A stretch of DNA of 64,000 bases from Candidatus Rubrivivax defluviihabitans (GTDB lineage: Bacteria > Pseudomonadota > Gammaproteobacteria > Burkholderiales > Burkholderiaceae_C), in NCBI GenBank assembly GCA_016709385.1, contig JADJMW010000022.1, positions 434,001-498,000 of the forward strand, given 5' to 3'. The notes beneath the pieces were generated by a model that saw only the letters and a program-made list of their open reading frames with translations, did no database searches and had not been told where the DNA came from. The position numbers were made by a program, and so were the translations under genes. Shown piece after piece: positions 7,770-15,795 of this stretch. Every line of letters starts with the position of its first letter. The stretch's first letter is position 1.

Positions 7770-9212
7770 ATGGCAGCGCCCTGCCGCACCGCCGCCGGCC
7801 CGGGCCGGCCCATGCCCCCGCCAATGCCGCCCACGCGCCTTGCCGCCACCCCGCCGAATCTGCCGCATCTGCCCGCTGCGACCCGGGCGGCTGCAGCCGG
7901 TCTGCCGTCGCTGATCGGCAAATACCACGTCCGGCGCAAGCTCGGCGAGGGCGCCACGAGCGAGGTCTTTCTCGCCCACGACCCGTTCAACGACGTCGAG
8001 GTGGCCATCAAGCGCGTGCGCCCGGGGCTGTTCCCCGACTCGCGCGAGGCGCACTTCCAGCAGCGCTTCTTCGCCGCCGAAGCTGCCCTGGTGGGCCGGC
8101 TGCACCACCCCAACGTGGTGCAGATCCTCGACGCGGTTCCCGACGGCGAGGCGCCCTATCTGGTGATGGAGTACGTGAATGGCGGCACGCTGCGCCGTTA
8201 CTGCCGCGCCGACCAGCTGCTGCCGCTGCAGCAGGTGCTGGAGATCGGCTTCAAGTGCGCCATGGCGCTGGGCTACTGCTTCCGCCAGGGACTGATCCAC
8301 CGCGACGTGAAGCCGGCCAACCTGCTCGTGACACTGGCCGGCGACCGCATCGACGACGTCAAGGTCACCGACTTCGGCAGCGTCTTCAACCTCGGCTCGG
8401 AGCACACGCAGATCTACCGCGTGGGCTCGCTGGCCTACATGTCGCTCGAGCAACTGGAAGGCGACGCGCTGGACTGCCGCGCCGACATGTATTCGCTGGC
8501 CGCCGTGCTCTACCACCTGGTCGCCGGCCGGCCGCCCTTCGACGCCACCCAGCAGCAGGCGCTGATGCACCAGATCTGCCATGCCCGGCCACCGCCGCTC
8601 TGCGGGCTGCGCGAAGGCGTGCCGGCGGCGCTGCAGTCGCTCATCGAAGCCTGCCTGGCCAAGGACCGGACGCAGCGGCCGGCCGACTGGGACGCCTTCG
8701 CGCGCGCGCTGTCGCGGCTGAATGCCGAGGGACTGCTGCCGCGCGGGCCGCTGCAGGAGGTGCTGGATTCCGAGCGCTTCACGCTGCTGCGCTCGCTGGA
8801 ATTCTTCGCCGGCTTCGGCGACGTGGAACTGTGGGAGGTGGTGCACCGCGCGCAGTGGCAGCGCCATACCTATGGCCAGGCGTTGTTCCGCAAGGGCGAG
8901 CCGGGCAACACCTTCCACATCGTCACGCAAGGCCAGGTGGAGGTCTACCGCGAGGGTCGGCAGGTGGCCACGCTGGGCAGCGGCACCTCGGTGGGCGAGA
9001 TGGCCTACCTGGCGCCCAGCCCCGAACTGCGGCTGCACACGGTGGACATCCTGGTCTCGCAGCCGGCCACCACGGTGTCGTTCACGCCGCAGAGCATGGA
9101 GCAGTTTTCGCTGGCCACGCGCCACCTGTTCGACAAGGCCTTCATCCGCGTGCTGGTGCGCCGGCTGCACGCGGCGCACGAGGCGGCAGCGCACCCAAGA
9201 CGGATCCTCTGA
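7770..9212 (+). CDS. Serine/threonine protein kinase fused to a cyclic-nucleotide-binding domain
   Basis: 480 residues from ATG 7770. A Hanks-type kinase domain runs from about residue 50 to 315: Gly loop GEGATSEV (59-66), catalytic lysine in VAIK (K81), HRDVKPAN (177-184) and DFG (201-203). The APE motif is degenerate (YMSLEQLE). A C-terminal cNMP-binding fold follows (about residues 350-465), with FRKGEPGNTFHIVTQGQVEV and a GEMAYL stretch in the phosphate-cassette region. No transmembrane helix is seen, so it should be cytoplasmic. Nothing nearby is an obvious phosphatase or substrate. It is followed by a convergent LysR gene. ATG 7812 is an alternative start. Function beyond signalling is unknown. 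Confidence 0.88.
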   Translation: MAAPCRTAAGPGRPMPPPMPPTRLAATPPNLPHLPAATRAAAAGLPSLIGKYHVRRKLGEGATSEVFLAHDPFNDVEVAIKRVRPGLFPDSREAHFQQRFFAAEAALVGRLHHPNVVQILDAVPDGEAPYLVMEYVNGGTLRRYCRADQLLPLQQVLEIGFKCAMALGYCFRQGLIHRDVKPANLLVTLAGDRIDDVKVTDFGSVFNLGSEHTQIYRVGSLAYMSLEQLEGDALDCRADMYSLAAVLYHLVAGRPPFDATQQQALMHQICHARPPPLCGLREGVPAALQSLIEACLAKDRTQRPADWDAFARALSRLNAEGLLPRGPLQEVLDSERFTLLRSLEFFAGFGDVELWEVVHRAQWQRHTYGQALFRKGEPGNTFHIVTQGQVEVYREGRQVATLGSGTSVGEMAYLAPSPELRLHTVDILVSQPATTVSFTPQSMEQFSLATRHLFDKAFIRVLVRRLHAAHEAAAHPRRIL

Positions 9213-9251
9213 AGCCGCGGCGGGCCGGGCGCCTCCCATCTCCGACGCGTT

Positions 9252-10166
9252 TCAGGCCGCCCCGCCGGTCCAGTACCGCGGGTCGCCGTAGCTGTGCTTG
9301 ACGAAGTCGATCCACAGCCGCACGCGCAGCGGCAGGTGCTTGCGCTGCGGAAAGACCGCGTAGATGCCGTTGGGCGGCGCCGCGAAGTCCTCCAGCACCA
9401 CTTGCAGACGGCCTGCGGCCACGTCGGATTCCACTTCCCAGGTGCTGCGCCAGGCGAGCCCCAGGCCGCGCAGGCACCAGTCGTGCAGCACCTGGCCGTC
9501 GCTGCAGTCGAGCCGGCCGCCGGGGCGCAGGTGCGTCACCTCGCCGTCCACGGCAAAAGCCCAGCCGCGGGTCTGGCTGGCGTCGGAACTGAGCGTCAGG
9601 CACTGGTGGCGCATCAGCTCGGCCGGTGTCAGGGGCACGCCGGCGCGCTGCAGGTAGGCGGGCGTGGCCACGCACAGGCGGCGGTTGTCGGCCAGGCGCA
9701 CGCTGACCAGGCTGGAGTCGGGCAGGTCGCCGACGCGGATGGCGCAATCGACGCCTTCGTTGACGATATCCACCACGCGGTCGCTGAGGTTCAGCGACAG
9801 GCTCACGTCGGGGTGCTGCTCGATGAAGGCCGGCACCAGCGGCGCCACGTGGCGGCGGCCGAAACCGGCCGGCGCGGTGATGCGCAGGTGGCCGCTGGCC
9901 TTCACGCCGCCGGCGCTGACGCTGGCCTCGGCATTCGCCAGGTCGGCCAGCAGGCGCTGGCAGTCTTCGAGGAAGGCGCTGCCTTCGTGCGTGAGCGTGA
10001 TGCGCCGCGTGGTGCGCACCAGCAGCTTCACGCCCAGGCGCTGTTCCAGCGCGTCGATGCGGCGGCCGATCACCGCCGGCGCCACGCCTTCGGCGTGCGC
10101 GGCAGCGGTAAGGCTGCCTTTGGTGGCGACCGCGGCAAAAGATTCGATCTGCTTGAGCCGTGCCAT
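9252..10166 (-). CDS. LysR-family transcriptional regulator (CrgA-like)
   Basis: 304 residues. An N-terminal winged HTH (MARLKQIESFAAVATKGSLT, AAAHAEGVAPAVIGRRIDALEQRLG) is followed by a PBP2-type effector-binding domain (LRITAPAGFGRRHVAPLVPA). It is divergent from the haloacid dehalogenase with 83 bp between starts, the usual arrangement for a LysR protein controlling its neighbour and itself. ATG 10166 lies 6 bp after a CATAAT -10-like box (10173-10178, minus strand) and lacks a Shine-Dalgarno. Effector unknown; control of the dehalogenase-glcB pair is inferred. Confidence 0.93.
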   Translation of the reverse strand: MARLKQIESFAAVATKGSLTAAAHAEGVAPAVIGRRIDALEQRLGVKLLVRTTRRITLTHEGSAFLEDCQRLLADLANAEASVSAGGVKASGHLRITAPAGFGRRHVAPLVPAFIEQHPDVSLSLNLSDRVVDIVNEGVDCAIRVGDLPDSSLVSVRLADNRRLCVATPAYLQRAGVPLTPAELMRHQCLTLSSDASQTRGWAFAVDGEVTHLRPGGRLDCSDGQVLHDWCLRGLGLAWRSTWEVESDVAAGRLQVVLEDFAAPPNGIYAVFPQRKHLPLRVRLWIDFVKHSYGDPRYWTGGAA

Positions 10167-10214
10167 GGAGGGATTATGCCTATCCAACGCACAAATCCAT
10201 GACATACGACGTAC

Positions 10215-10243
10215 TTAATGCCGGCACGCACAGCGAATACAGT
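10215..10243 (+). promoter_or_regulatory. Promoter of the haloacid dehalogenase-glcB unit
   Basis: TTAATG (10215-10220) and TACAGT (10238-10243) are separated by 17 bp. The dehalogenase ATG at 10250 comes 6 bp after the -10 box, so the transcript may begin at or beside the start codon. It lies in the divergent LysR intergenic region. Confidence 0.45.
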
Positions 10244-10249
10244 GTCGTC

Positions 10250-10987
10250 ATGAAAATCCGTGCGGTGCTATTCGACGCCTATGGCACGCTCTTCGACGTG
10301 CACAGCGTGGCACTGCTGGCCGAGCAGCTGTTTCCCGGCTGCGGCGAGCGGCTCAGCCTGCTGTGGCGCGACAAGCAGATCGAATACACGCGGCTGGTCA
10401 CGATGAGCGGCGCGGCCGGCGAACATTACCGGCCGTTCTGGGAGTTGACGCGTGCCGGCCTGCAGTTCGCCGCGGCGCGGCTCGGGCTGAAGCTGGACCC
10501 GGCTTCGGAAGACCGGCTGATGAGCCAGTACCGGCATCTTTCGGCCTTTCCGGAAAACCGCGAGGTGCTGGCCGAACTGCAGCGCCGGCGCATCCCCGCC
10601 GGCATCCTGAGCAACGGCGATCCCGAGATGCTGGCGGTGGCCGTCAGGAGCGCCGGCTTCACCGAACTGCTGCAGCACGTGATCAGCGTGCATCCGGTGC
10701 AGCGCTACAAGACCGACCCCGCCGCCTACGCCTTGGGCACGGCCGCCTTCGGGCTGCCGGCGCGCGAGATTCTGTTCGTCAGCAGCAACGGCTGGGACGC
10801 CATCGGCGCCACCTGGTTCGGCTATACGACGCTGTGGGTCAACCGCACCGGCGCACCGCTGGACCCGCTGGGCACGTCGCCCAGCCACACCGGCCGCAGC
10901 CTGCGCGACGTGCTGGCCCTCTTTCCTGCCCCCGCTTCGGCCGCGCCCGTGCCGGCGGCGGCCGGGCCGGGCCACCCTGCCGCGTGA
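10250..10987 (+). CDS. Haloacid dehalogenase, type II ((S)-2-haloacid dehalogenase-like)
   Basis: 245-residue HAD-superfamily hydrolase. The nucleophile is D9 in FDAYGTLFD; motif II is LSNGDPEML; the C-terminal motif FVSSNGWDAIGATWFGY with WVNRTG is diagnostic of type II haloacid dehalogenases rather than of phosphoglycolate phosphatases. The known reaction is hydrolysis of L-2-haloalkanoates to 2-hydroxy acids, e.g. chloroacetate to glycolate. It is 31 bp upstream of malate synthase G, which would consume glyoxylate formed from such glycolate. Substrate not provable from sequence. ATG 10250 was chosen because the HAD core starts there; upstream in-frame ATGs only add non-conserved residues. 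Confidence 0.9.
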   Translation: MKIRAVLFDAYGTLFDVHSVALLAEQLFPGCGERLSLLWRDKQIEYTRLVTMSGAAGEHYRPFWELTRAGLQFAAARLGLKLDPASEDRLMSQYRHLSAFPENREVLAELQRRRIPAGILSNGDPEMLAVAVRSAGFTELLQHVISVHPVQRYKTDPAAYALGTAAFGLPAREILFVSSNGWDAIGATWFGYTTLWVNRTGAPLDPLGTSPSHTGRSLRDVLALFPAPASAAPVPAAAGPGHPAA

Positions 10988-11018
10988 AGCGCGGCGATTC
11001 CGTTTCAAGGAGAACCCC

Positions 11019-13226
11019 ATGAGAACCCTGGTCCACAGCCTGCATGTCGCAACGCCGCTGTATCACTTCATCCAGGACGAGGTGCTGCCCGGCACCGGCG
11101 TCGATGCCGCCGCCTTCTGGGCCGGCTTCGACGCCATCGTGCGCGACCTGGCGCCGAAGAATGCCGCGCTGCTGGCCGAGCGCGACCGCCTGCAGGCGGC
11201 GCTGGACGAGTGGCACAAAAAGCACCCGGGGCCGATCCGCAACATGGCCAAGTACCGCGCCTTCCTGCAGAAGATCGGCTACCTGGTGCCGGTGCCGGCC
11301 AAGGTGAAGGCGACGACGAAGAATGTCGACGCCGAGCTGGCGCTGCAGGCCGGCCCGCAACTGGTGGTGCCCATCACGAACGCGCGTTATGCGCTGAATG
11401 CTGCCAACGCGCGCTGGGGCAGCCTGTACGACGCGTTGTACGGCACCGACGCGCTGCCCGAAACCGACGGCGCCACCCGTGCCCGGGAAGGCGGTGGCTA
11501 CAACCCGGCGCGCGGCGCCAAGGTCATTGCCTACGCCCGCCACGTGCTCGACCGCTGCGCGCCGCTGGCGCGCGGCTCGCACGTCGACGCCACCGCCTAC
11601 CGCGTGGTGGACAACGCGCTGGCGGTGACGCTCAAGGGTGGCAGCACGGTCGGGCTGAAGAACCCGGCGCAGTTCGTCGGCTTCCAGGGCGAGATGGGTG
11701 CGCCCTCGGCGGTGCTGCTGTCGCACCATGGCCTGCACATCGACATCCGCATCGACGCCGCGCACCCCATCGGCGCCACCGACGCCGCCGGCGTGTGCGA
11801 CCTGGTGCTGGAGTCGGCGCTTTCGACCATCCTCGACCTCGAGGACTCGGTGGCCGTGGTCGATGCCGAGGACAAGGTGCTGGCCTACCGCAACTGGCTG
11901 GGCATCCTGAAGGGCACGCTCACCGAAGAGGTGAACAAAGGCGGCACCACCTTCACGCGCGGCCTCAACCCCGACCGCCAGTACACCGGCCCGCGCGGCG
12001 AAGACGTGGCCCTGCACGGCCGCTCGCTGCTGTTCGTGCGCAACGTCGGCCACCTGATGACGAACCCCGCCGTGCTGTGGGGCGACGACGCGCGCGAGAT
12101 CCCCGAGGGCATCCTGGACGCCGTGGTCACCACGACCATCGCGCTGCACGACGTGAAGGGCCTGGCCACACCGGGCATCCGCAACAGCCGGCGCGGCAGC
12201 GTCTACATCGTCAAGCCCAAGATGCACGGCCCGGCCGAGGTGGCCTTTGCCGGCGAACTGTTCGGCCGCGTCGAACAGCTGCTGGGCCTGCCCGACAGCA
12301 CGGTGAAGCTGGGCATCATGGACGAGGAACGCCGCACCAGCGTCAACCTCAAGGCCTGCATCGCCGCCGCGGCCAGCCGCGTGGCCTTCATCAATACCGG
12401 CTTCCTGGACCGCACCGGCGACGAGATGCACACCGCCATGCAGGCCGGCCCCATGCGCCGCAAGGGCGACATGAAGACCAGCGAGTGGATCCAGGCCTAC
12501 GAGCGCAGCAACGTGCTGGTGGGCCTGCAGTGCGGGCTGCGCGGCAAGGCGCAGATCGGCAAGGGCATGTGGGCCATGCCCGACCTGATGGCCGCCATGC
12601 TGCAGCAGAAGATCGCCCACCCGCAGGCCGGCGCCAACACCGCCTGGGTGCCCAGCCCCACCGCCGCCACGCTGCATGCGCTGCATTACCACCAGGTGGA
12701 CGTATTCAAGGTGCAGAAGGCGCTGGAGAAGGTGGACGCCGACGCGGAGCGCGAAACCCTTCTCGCCAACCTGCTCACCGTGCCGGTGGTGAAGAAGCCG
12801 AAGTGGAGCGACGAGGAAAGGCAGCAGGAACTGGACAACAACGCGCAGGGCATCCTGGGCTACGTGGTGCGCTGGGTGGAACAAGGCGTGGGCTGCAGCA
12901 AGGTGCCCGACATCCACAACGTGGGCCTGATGGAAGACCGCGCCACGCTGCGCATCAGCAGCCAGCACATGGCCAACTGGCTGCACCACGGTGTGGTGGA
13001 CAAGGCCCAGGTGCGCGCCACGCTCAAGCGCATGGCCAAGGTGGTGGACCGGCAGAATGCCGGCGATCCCGCCTACACGCCGATGGCCGGGCGCTTCAAG
13101 GAAAGCTTTGCCTTCCAGGCCGCCAGCGACCTGGTCTTCAAGGGCCTGTCACAGCCCAGCGGCTATACCGAGCCGCTGCTGCATGCGTGGCGTCTGAAGG
13201 TGAAGGCGGCCGGGTCGGTGACCTAG
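11019..13226 (+). CDS. glcB: Malate synthase G
   Basis: 735 residues, the full family length. Condenses glyoxylate with acetyl-CoA to malate in the cytoplasm (glyoxylate bypass and glycolate use). Typical stretches include YHFIQDEVLPGTG near the start, TILDLEDSVAVVDAEDKV around the Mg-binding acidic residues, GLNPDRQYTGP, and VKPKMHGPAEVAFA. A strong AAGGAG site lies 7 bp before ATG 11019. It is probably cotranscribed with the dehalogenase gene. Confidence 0.98.
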   Translation: MRTLVHSLHVATPLYHFIQDEVLPGTGVDAAAFWAGFDAIVRDLAPKNAALLAERDRLQAALDEWHKKHPGPIRNMAKYRAFLQKIGYLVPVPAKVKATTKNVDAELALQAGPQLVVPITNARYALNAANARWGSLYDALYGTDALPETDGATRAREGGGYNPARGAKVIAYARHVLDRCAPLARGSHVDATAYRVVDNALAVTLKGGSTVGLKNPAQFVGFQGEMGAPSAVLLSHHGLHIDIRIDAAHPIGATDAAGVCDLVLESALSTILDLEDSVAVVDAEDKVLAYRNWLGILKGTLTEEVNKGGTTFTRGLNPDRQYTGPRGEDVALHGRSLLFVRNVGHLMTNPAVLWGDDAREIPEGILDAVVTTTIALHDVKGLATPGIRNSRRGSVYIVKPKMHGPAEVAFAGELFGRVEQLLGLPDSTVKLGIMDEERRTSVNLKACIAAAASRVAFINTGFLDRTGDEMHTAMQAGPMRRKGDMKTSEWIQAYERSNVLVGLQCGLRGKAQIGKGMWAMPDLMAAMLQQKIAHPQAGANTAWVPSPTAATLHALHYHQVDVFKVQKALEKVDADAERETLLANLLTVPVVKKPKWSDEERQQELDNNAQGILGYVVRWVEQGVGCSKVPDIHNVGLMEDRATLRISSQHMANWLHHGVVDKAQVRATLKRMAKVVDRQNAGDPAYTPMAGRFKESFAFQAASDLVFKGLSQPSGYTEPLLHAWRLKVKAAGSVT

Positions 13227-13257
13227 GCCCGACGCTCCGTTTCGGCGGGCATCGGCC

Positions 13258-13515
13258 ATGGCGCAAGATACGGGCCTGTGGGCCAGGCTGGGCGCCTGGC
13301 TCGACCGGGTGCCGCTGGTCTGGCTCTCGGTCATCGCCGGCTGGCTGGCGCTGGCACCGTTCTTCCCCGAACCGCACCTCTGGGAAAAACTGAAGATGCT
13401 GGCCGCCGGCACGCTGACGCGGCCGATCGACATCTTCGACCTGCTCCTGCACGCCGTACCGCTGGGCCTGCTGGCCTGGCGGCTGGCGCGGCAGTTCGGC
13501 CGCAGGCGGGACTGA
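13258..13515 (+). CDS. Small two-helix inner-membrane protein, unknown function
   Basis: 85 residues. Two hydrophobic segments are visible (WLSVIAGWLALAPF, and LLLHAVPLGLLAWRL), joined by an amphipathic stretch with PEPHLWEKLKML. The C-terminus is Arg-rich (RQFGRRRD), suggesting a cytoplasmic end. Similar short proteins occur in Comamonadaceae and are often labelled RND transporter, without clear basis. It starts 31 bp after glcB and may be cotranscribed. Codon use fits the neighbours. Confidence 0.65.
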   Translation: MAQDTGLWARLGAWLDRVPLVWLSVIAGWLALAPFFPEPHLWEKLKMLAAGTLTRPIDIFDLLLHAVPLGLLAWRLARQFGRRRD

Positions 13516-13557
13516 TGGCCGCGCGCCGGACTGCAGCGCGAAGGGGCGCGCGCCGGG

Positions 13558-13971
13558 CTACGGCGCTGCGGACACCCGCAACCGCGCCGCCAGTTCGCGC
13601 AGCCGCTCGATACCCGGCCCCTTGCGCGGCCAGGTCAGTTCCACGCCGTCGCCGGCATGGCGCGGCAGCACGTGCAGGTGCAGATGCGGCACCGTCTGCC
13701 AGCCCGCCGGCCGGTTGGCCTGCAGCACGGTGATGCCCTCGGGCTGAAAAGCCGCCTGCACGGCGATGGCGATGCGGCGCGCGGCGCGCATCAGCGCGGC
13801 GGCCTCATCGTCGGTGCAATCCAACAGCGTCTCGCGCGGCGCCTTGGTGGCCACGATGACATGGCCATCGTTGACCTGGCCTGCGTCCATGAAGGCGAAG
13901 ACGAACTCGTCCTCGTAGACCTTGGCGCAGGGCAGTTCGCCGTGCAGGAGTTTTTCGAAGAGGGTGCTCAT
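13558..13971 (-). CDS. HIT-family (histidine triad) nucleotide hydrolase
   Basis: 137 residues. The histidine triad H96-L-H98-L-H100 (context TVPHLHLHVLPR) is intact, with the N-terminal HIT fold in KVYEDEFVFAFMD. These small cytoplasmic proteins hydrolyse or transfer nucleoside monophosphates. It converges with the small membrane protein (gap 42 bp). ATG 13971 was chosen over an in-frame ATG at 13989 because family members begin at about this point. Physiological substrate unknown. Confidence 0.92.
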   Translation of the reverse strand: MSTLFEKLLHGELPCAKVYEDEFVFAFMDAGQVNDGHVIVATKAPRETLLDCTDDEAAALMRAARRIAIAVQAAFQPEGITVLQANRPAGWQTVPHLHLHVLPRHAGDGVELTWPRKGPGIERLRELAARLRVSAAP

Positions 13972-14020
13972 GGCACCGGATGGTGCCACGGCCGCTACCG
14001 ATACATGACCCTGCCGTGCG

Positions 14021-14392
14021 TCAACGCCCCTGCTCGCGCCTGCTTTCGCAGGCCACGCAACGCAGGGCCTGCGGCTCCACCTTCAGCCGGTCGAACGGAA
14101 TCCCGCCGCCGCAGTCCACGCACAGTCCGTAGTCGTCGGCCTGCACACGCGCCAGCGCGCGGCCCACGGCCGCCAGTTCCTGGGTGTCGATTTCGGACAG
14201 CGCCATGTCCACCTCGCGGTCCATGGCGCGCTGCGGCGCGTCGTCGAAGTCCTGCGCCAGCACATCGCGGGCGTGTTCGACGCGCGAGCGCCCCTCCTGG
14301 TGCACTTCCAGCTGCCGGCTCAACTGCCGCTGCCGCAACTCCAGTTCGGCCTGCAACAGGGCCCGCTGTCCAGCCGTGAGATGGGTGGTCAT
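14021..14392 (-). CDS. TraR/DksA-type zinc-finger protein
   Basis: 123 residues. An N-terminal helical region (ALLQAELELRQRQLSRQLEV) resembles the DksA coiled coil but is shorter. It is followed by a C4 zinc finger, C91/C94 and C112/C115 (CVDCGGGIPF, ALRCVAC). DksA-family proteins bind the RNA polymerase secondary channel and act with ppGpp; this one is shorter than true DksA (~150), so it is a paralogue. ATG 14392 has AAGGAGA about 10 bp upstream, which decides it over ATG 14416. It is divergent from the FAD reductase gene. Confidence 0.88.
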   Translation of the reverse strand: MTTHLTAGQRALLQAELELRQRQLSRQLEVHQEGRSRVEHARDVLAQDFDDAPQRAMDREVDMALSEIDTQELAAVGRALARVQADDYGLCVDCGGGIPFDRLKVEPQALRCVACESRREQGR

Positions 14393-14492
14393 GGCGCTCG
14401 TCTCCTTGTCGAACATGATGCGCCGTGGCAGCAGCGCCCAGGCTGACGCACGTCAATCCGCGCCCGTGCTGCCAGAATGCGCGCTCGCCGCC

Positions 14493-15731
14493 ATGCCGCT
14501 CACGACCCCGCCCCCCAGCCAATGCGACGTGCTCGTCGTCGGCGCCGGCCCCGCGGGCAGCGCCTGCGCGCTGTGGCTGGCCCGCGCCGGCCTACAGGTG
14601 CTGCTGGCCGACCAGCACGCCTTCCCGCGCGACAAGGTCTGCGGCGACGGCCTCATTCCCGACACCCACGCCGCGCTGCGCCGGCTGGGCGTTTTCGAGG
14701 AAGTTGCAGCGCTGGCCCAGCAGGTGCCGTACGTGCGCTGCGTGGGCCCGCGCGGCGGCTTCGTCGACGTACCGGGGTCGCTATCGGTGCTGCCGCGCAA
14801 GACGCTGGACCATGTGCTGGTGCGTGCCGCGCAACGCGCCGGCGCCTGGCTGCTGGCGCCGCTGCGCTTCGAAGCCCCGCTGCTGGACGGCGAGCGCGTC
14901 GTCGGTGCGCGCCTGCGCAACGACGGCGGCCGTTTCGACATCGCAGCGCGCTGGGTGGTGCTGGCCACCGGCGCGGCGGCGCAGCCGCTCATGGCCGCCG
15001 GCCTGTGCGAACGCCGCACGCCCAGTGGCGTGGCGCTGCGCGGCTATGTGCGCCACCCGGCCATGGCGGGCCGCATCAATCAGCTGCAGATCGTGTGGCA
15101 TCCGCGCCTGCGCGGCGGCTACGGCTGGGTCTTCCCGGCGCCGGGCGGGCTGTTCAATGTCGGCACCGGGCTCGTGGGCAGCCACGCCGTGCAGGGCAAT
15201 GGCAAGGGGCGCATGCAGGACGTGAACCTGCGCCGCATGCTCGACGACTTCTGCAGCGTCTATGCCCCGGCGCGCGAGCTCATGGCCGGCGGCGAACTGC
15301 AGGGCGAGATCAAGGGCGCCCCGCTGCGCTGCACGCTGCGCGGCGCACGCTGGTCGCGCCCGGGCATGCTGGCCACCGGCGAAGCCGCCGGCAGCACCTA
15401 CTCCTTCAGCGGCGAAGGCATCGGCAAGGCCATGGAAACCGGCCTGCTGGCCGCCGAAGCCTTGCTGGCACAGGCAGGGAATCCCCAGGGCTGCAGGGAC
15501 GACAGCGTGCGCGAACGTTACGAAGCCAGCTTGCGCGCCCTGCAACCGCGCTTCGACCTCTACGAAACCGCCAGCGGCGTGAACCGGCATCCCTGGCTCG
15601 CCGACCTGGTGGTCTGGCGCGCACGGCGCAGCCCGCGTATCCTGAAGCGGCTCTCCGGCGTGCTGGAAGAGACGCAGAGCCCCGGCCGGTTGTTCAGCTG
15701 GAGCGGCATCACCAAGCTGATGTTCGAATGA
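14493..15731 (+). CDS. FAD-dependent oxidoreductase, geranylgeranyl-reductase family
   Basis: 412 residues. The FAD-binding Rossmann motif DVLVVGAGPAGSACALWLA lies near residue 12 and VCGDGLIPDTHAALRRLG follows. A second nucleotide-contact region GMLATGEAAGSTYSFSGEG (about residue 300) is the GD-type motif of the p-hydroxybenzoate-hydroxylase fold. Family members reduce isoprenoid double bonds or act in ring hydroxylation; the exact substrate is unknown. The start at 14493 is the ATG nearest the fold; 14415 is an in-frame alternative. It is convergent with the metallopeptidase-like gene. Confidence 0.85.
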   Translation: MPLTTPPPSQCDVLVVGAGPAGSACALWLARAGLQVLLADQHAFPRDKVCGDGLIPDTHAALRRLGVFEEVAALAQQVPYVRCVGPRGGFVDVPGSLSVLPRKTLDHVLVRAAQRAGAWLLAPLRFEAPLLDGERVVGARLRNDGGRFDIAARWVVLATGAAAQPLMAAGLCERRTPSGVALRGYVRHPAMAGRINQLQIVWHPRLRGGYGWVFPAPGGLFNVGTGLVGSHAVQGNGKGRMQDVNLRRMLDDFCSVYAPARELMAGGELQGEIKGAPLRCTLRGARWSRPGMLATGEAAGSTYSFSGEGIGKAMETGLLAAEALLAQAGNPQGCRDDSVRERYEASLRALQPRFDLYETASGVNRHPWLADLVVWRARRSPRILKRLSGVLEETQSPGRLFSWSGITKLMFE

Positions 15732-15795
15732 CCCATTGCCTTCGTTCCAGTGGCAAGGCTCCTCGCAGACCATCCGTCTTCCTGCGCGCGCCGGC

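Noticed and set aside
5258..8113. 951-codon minus-strand frame through argS
   Set aside because: Only the last 217 codons (SPOR protein) are real; the rest is out of frame with ArgS.
13516..13557. Terminator between the small membrane protein and the HIT gene
   Set aside because: A GCGCGCC/GGCGCGC inverted repeat exists, but there is no T-run on either side, so termination is not supported.
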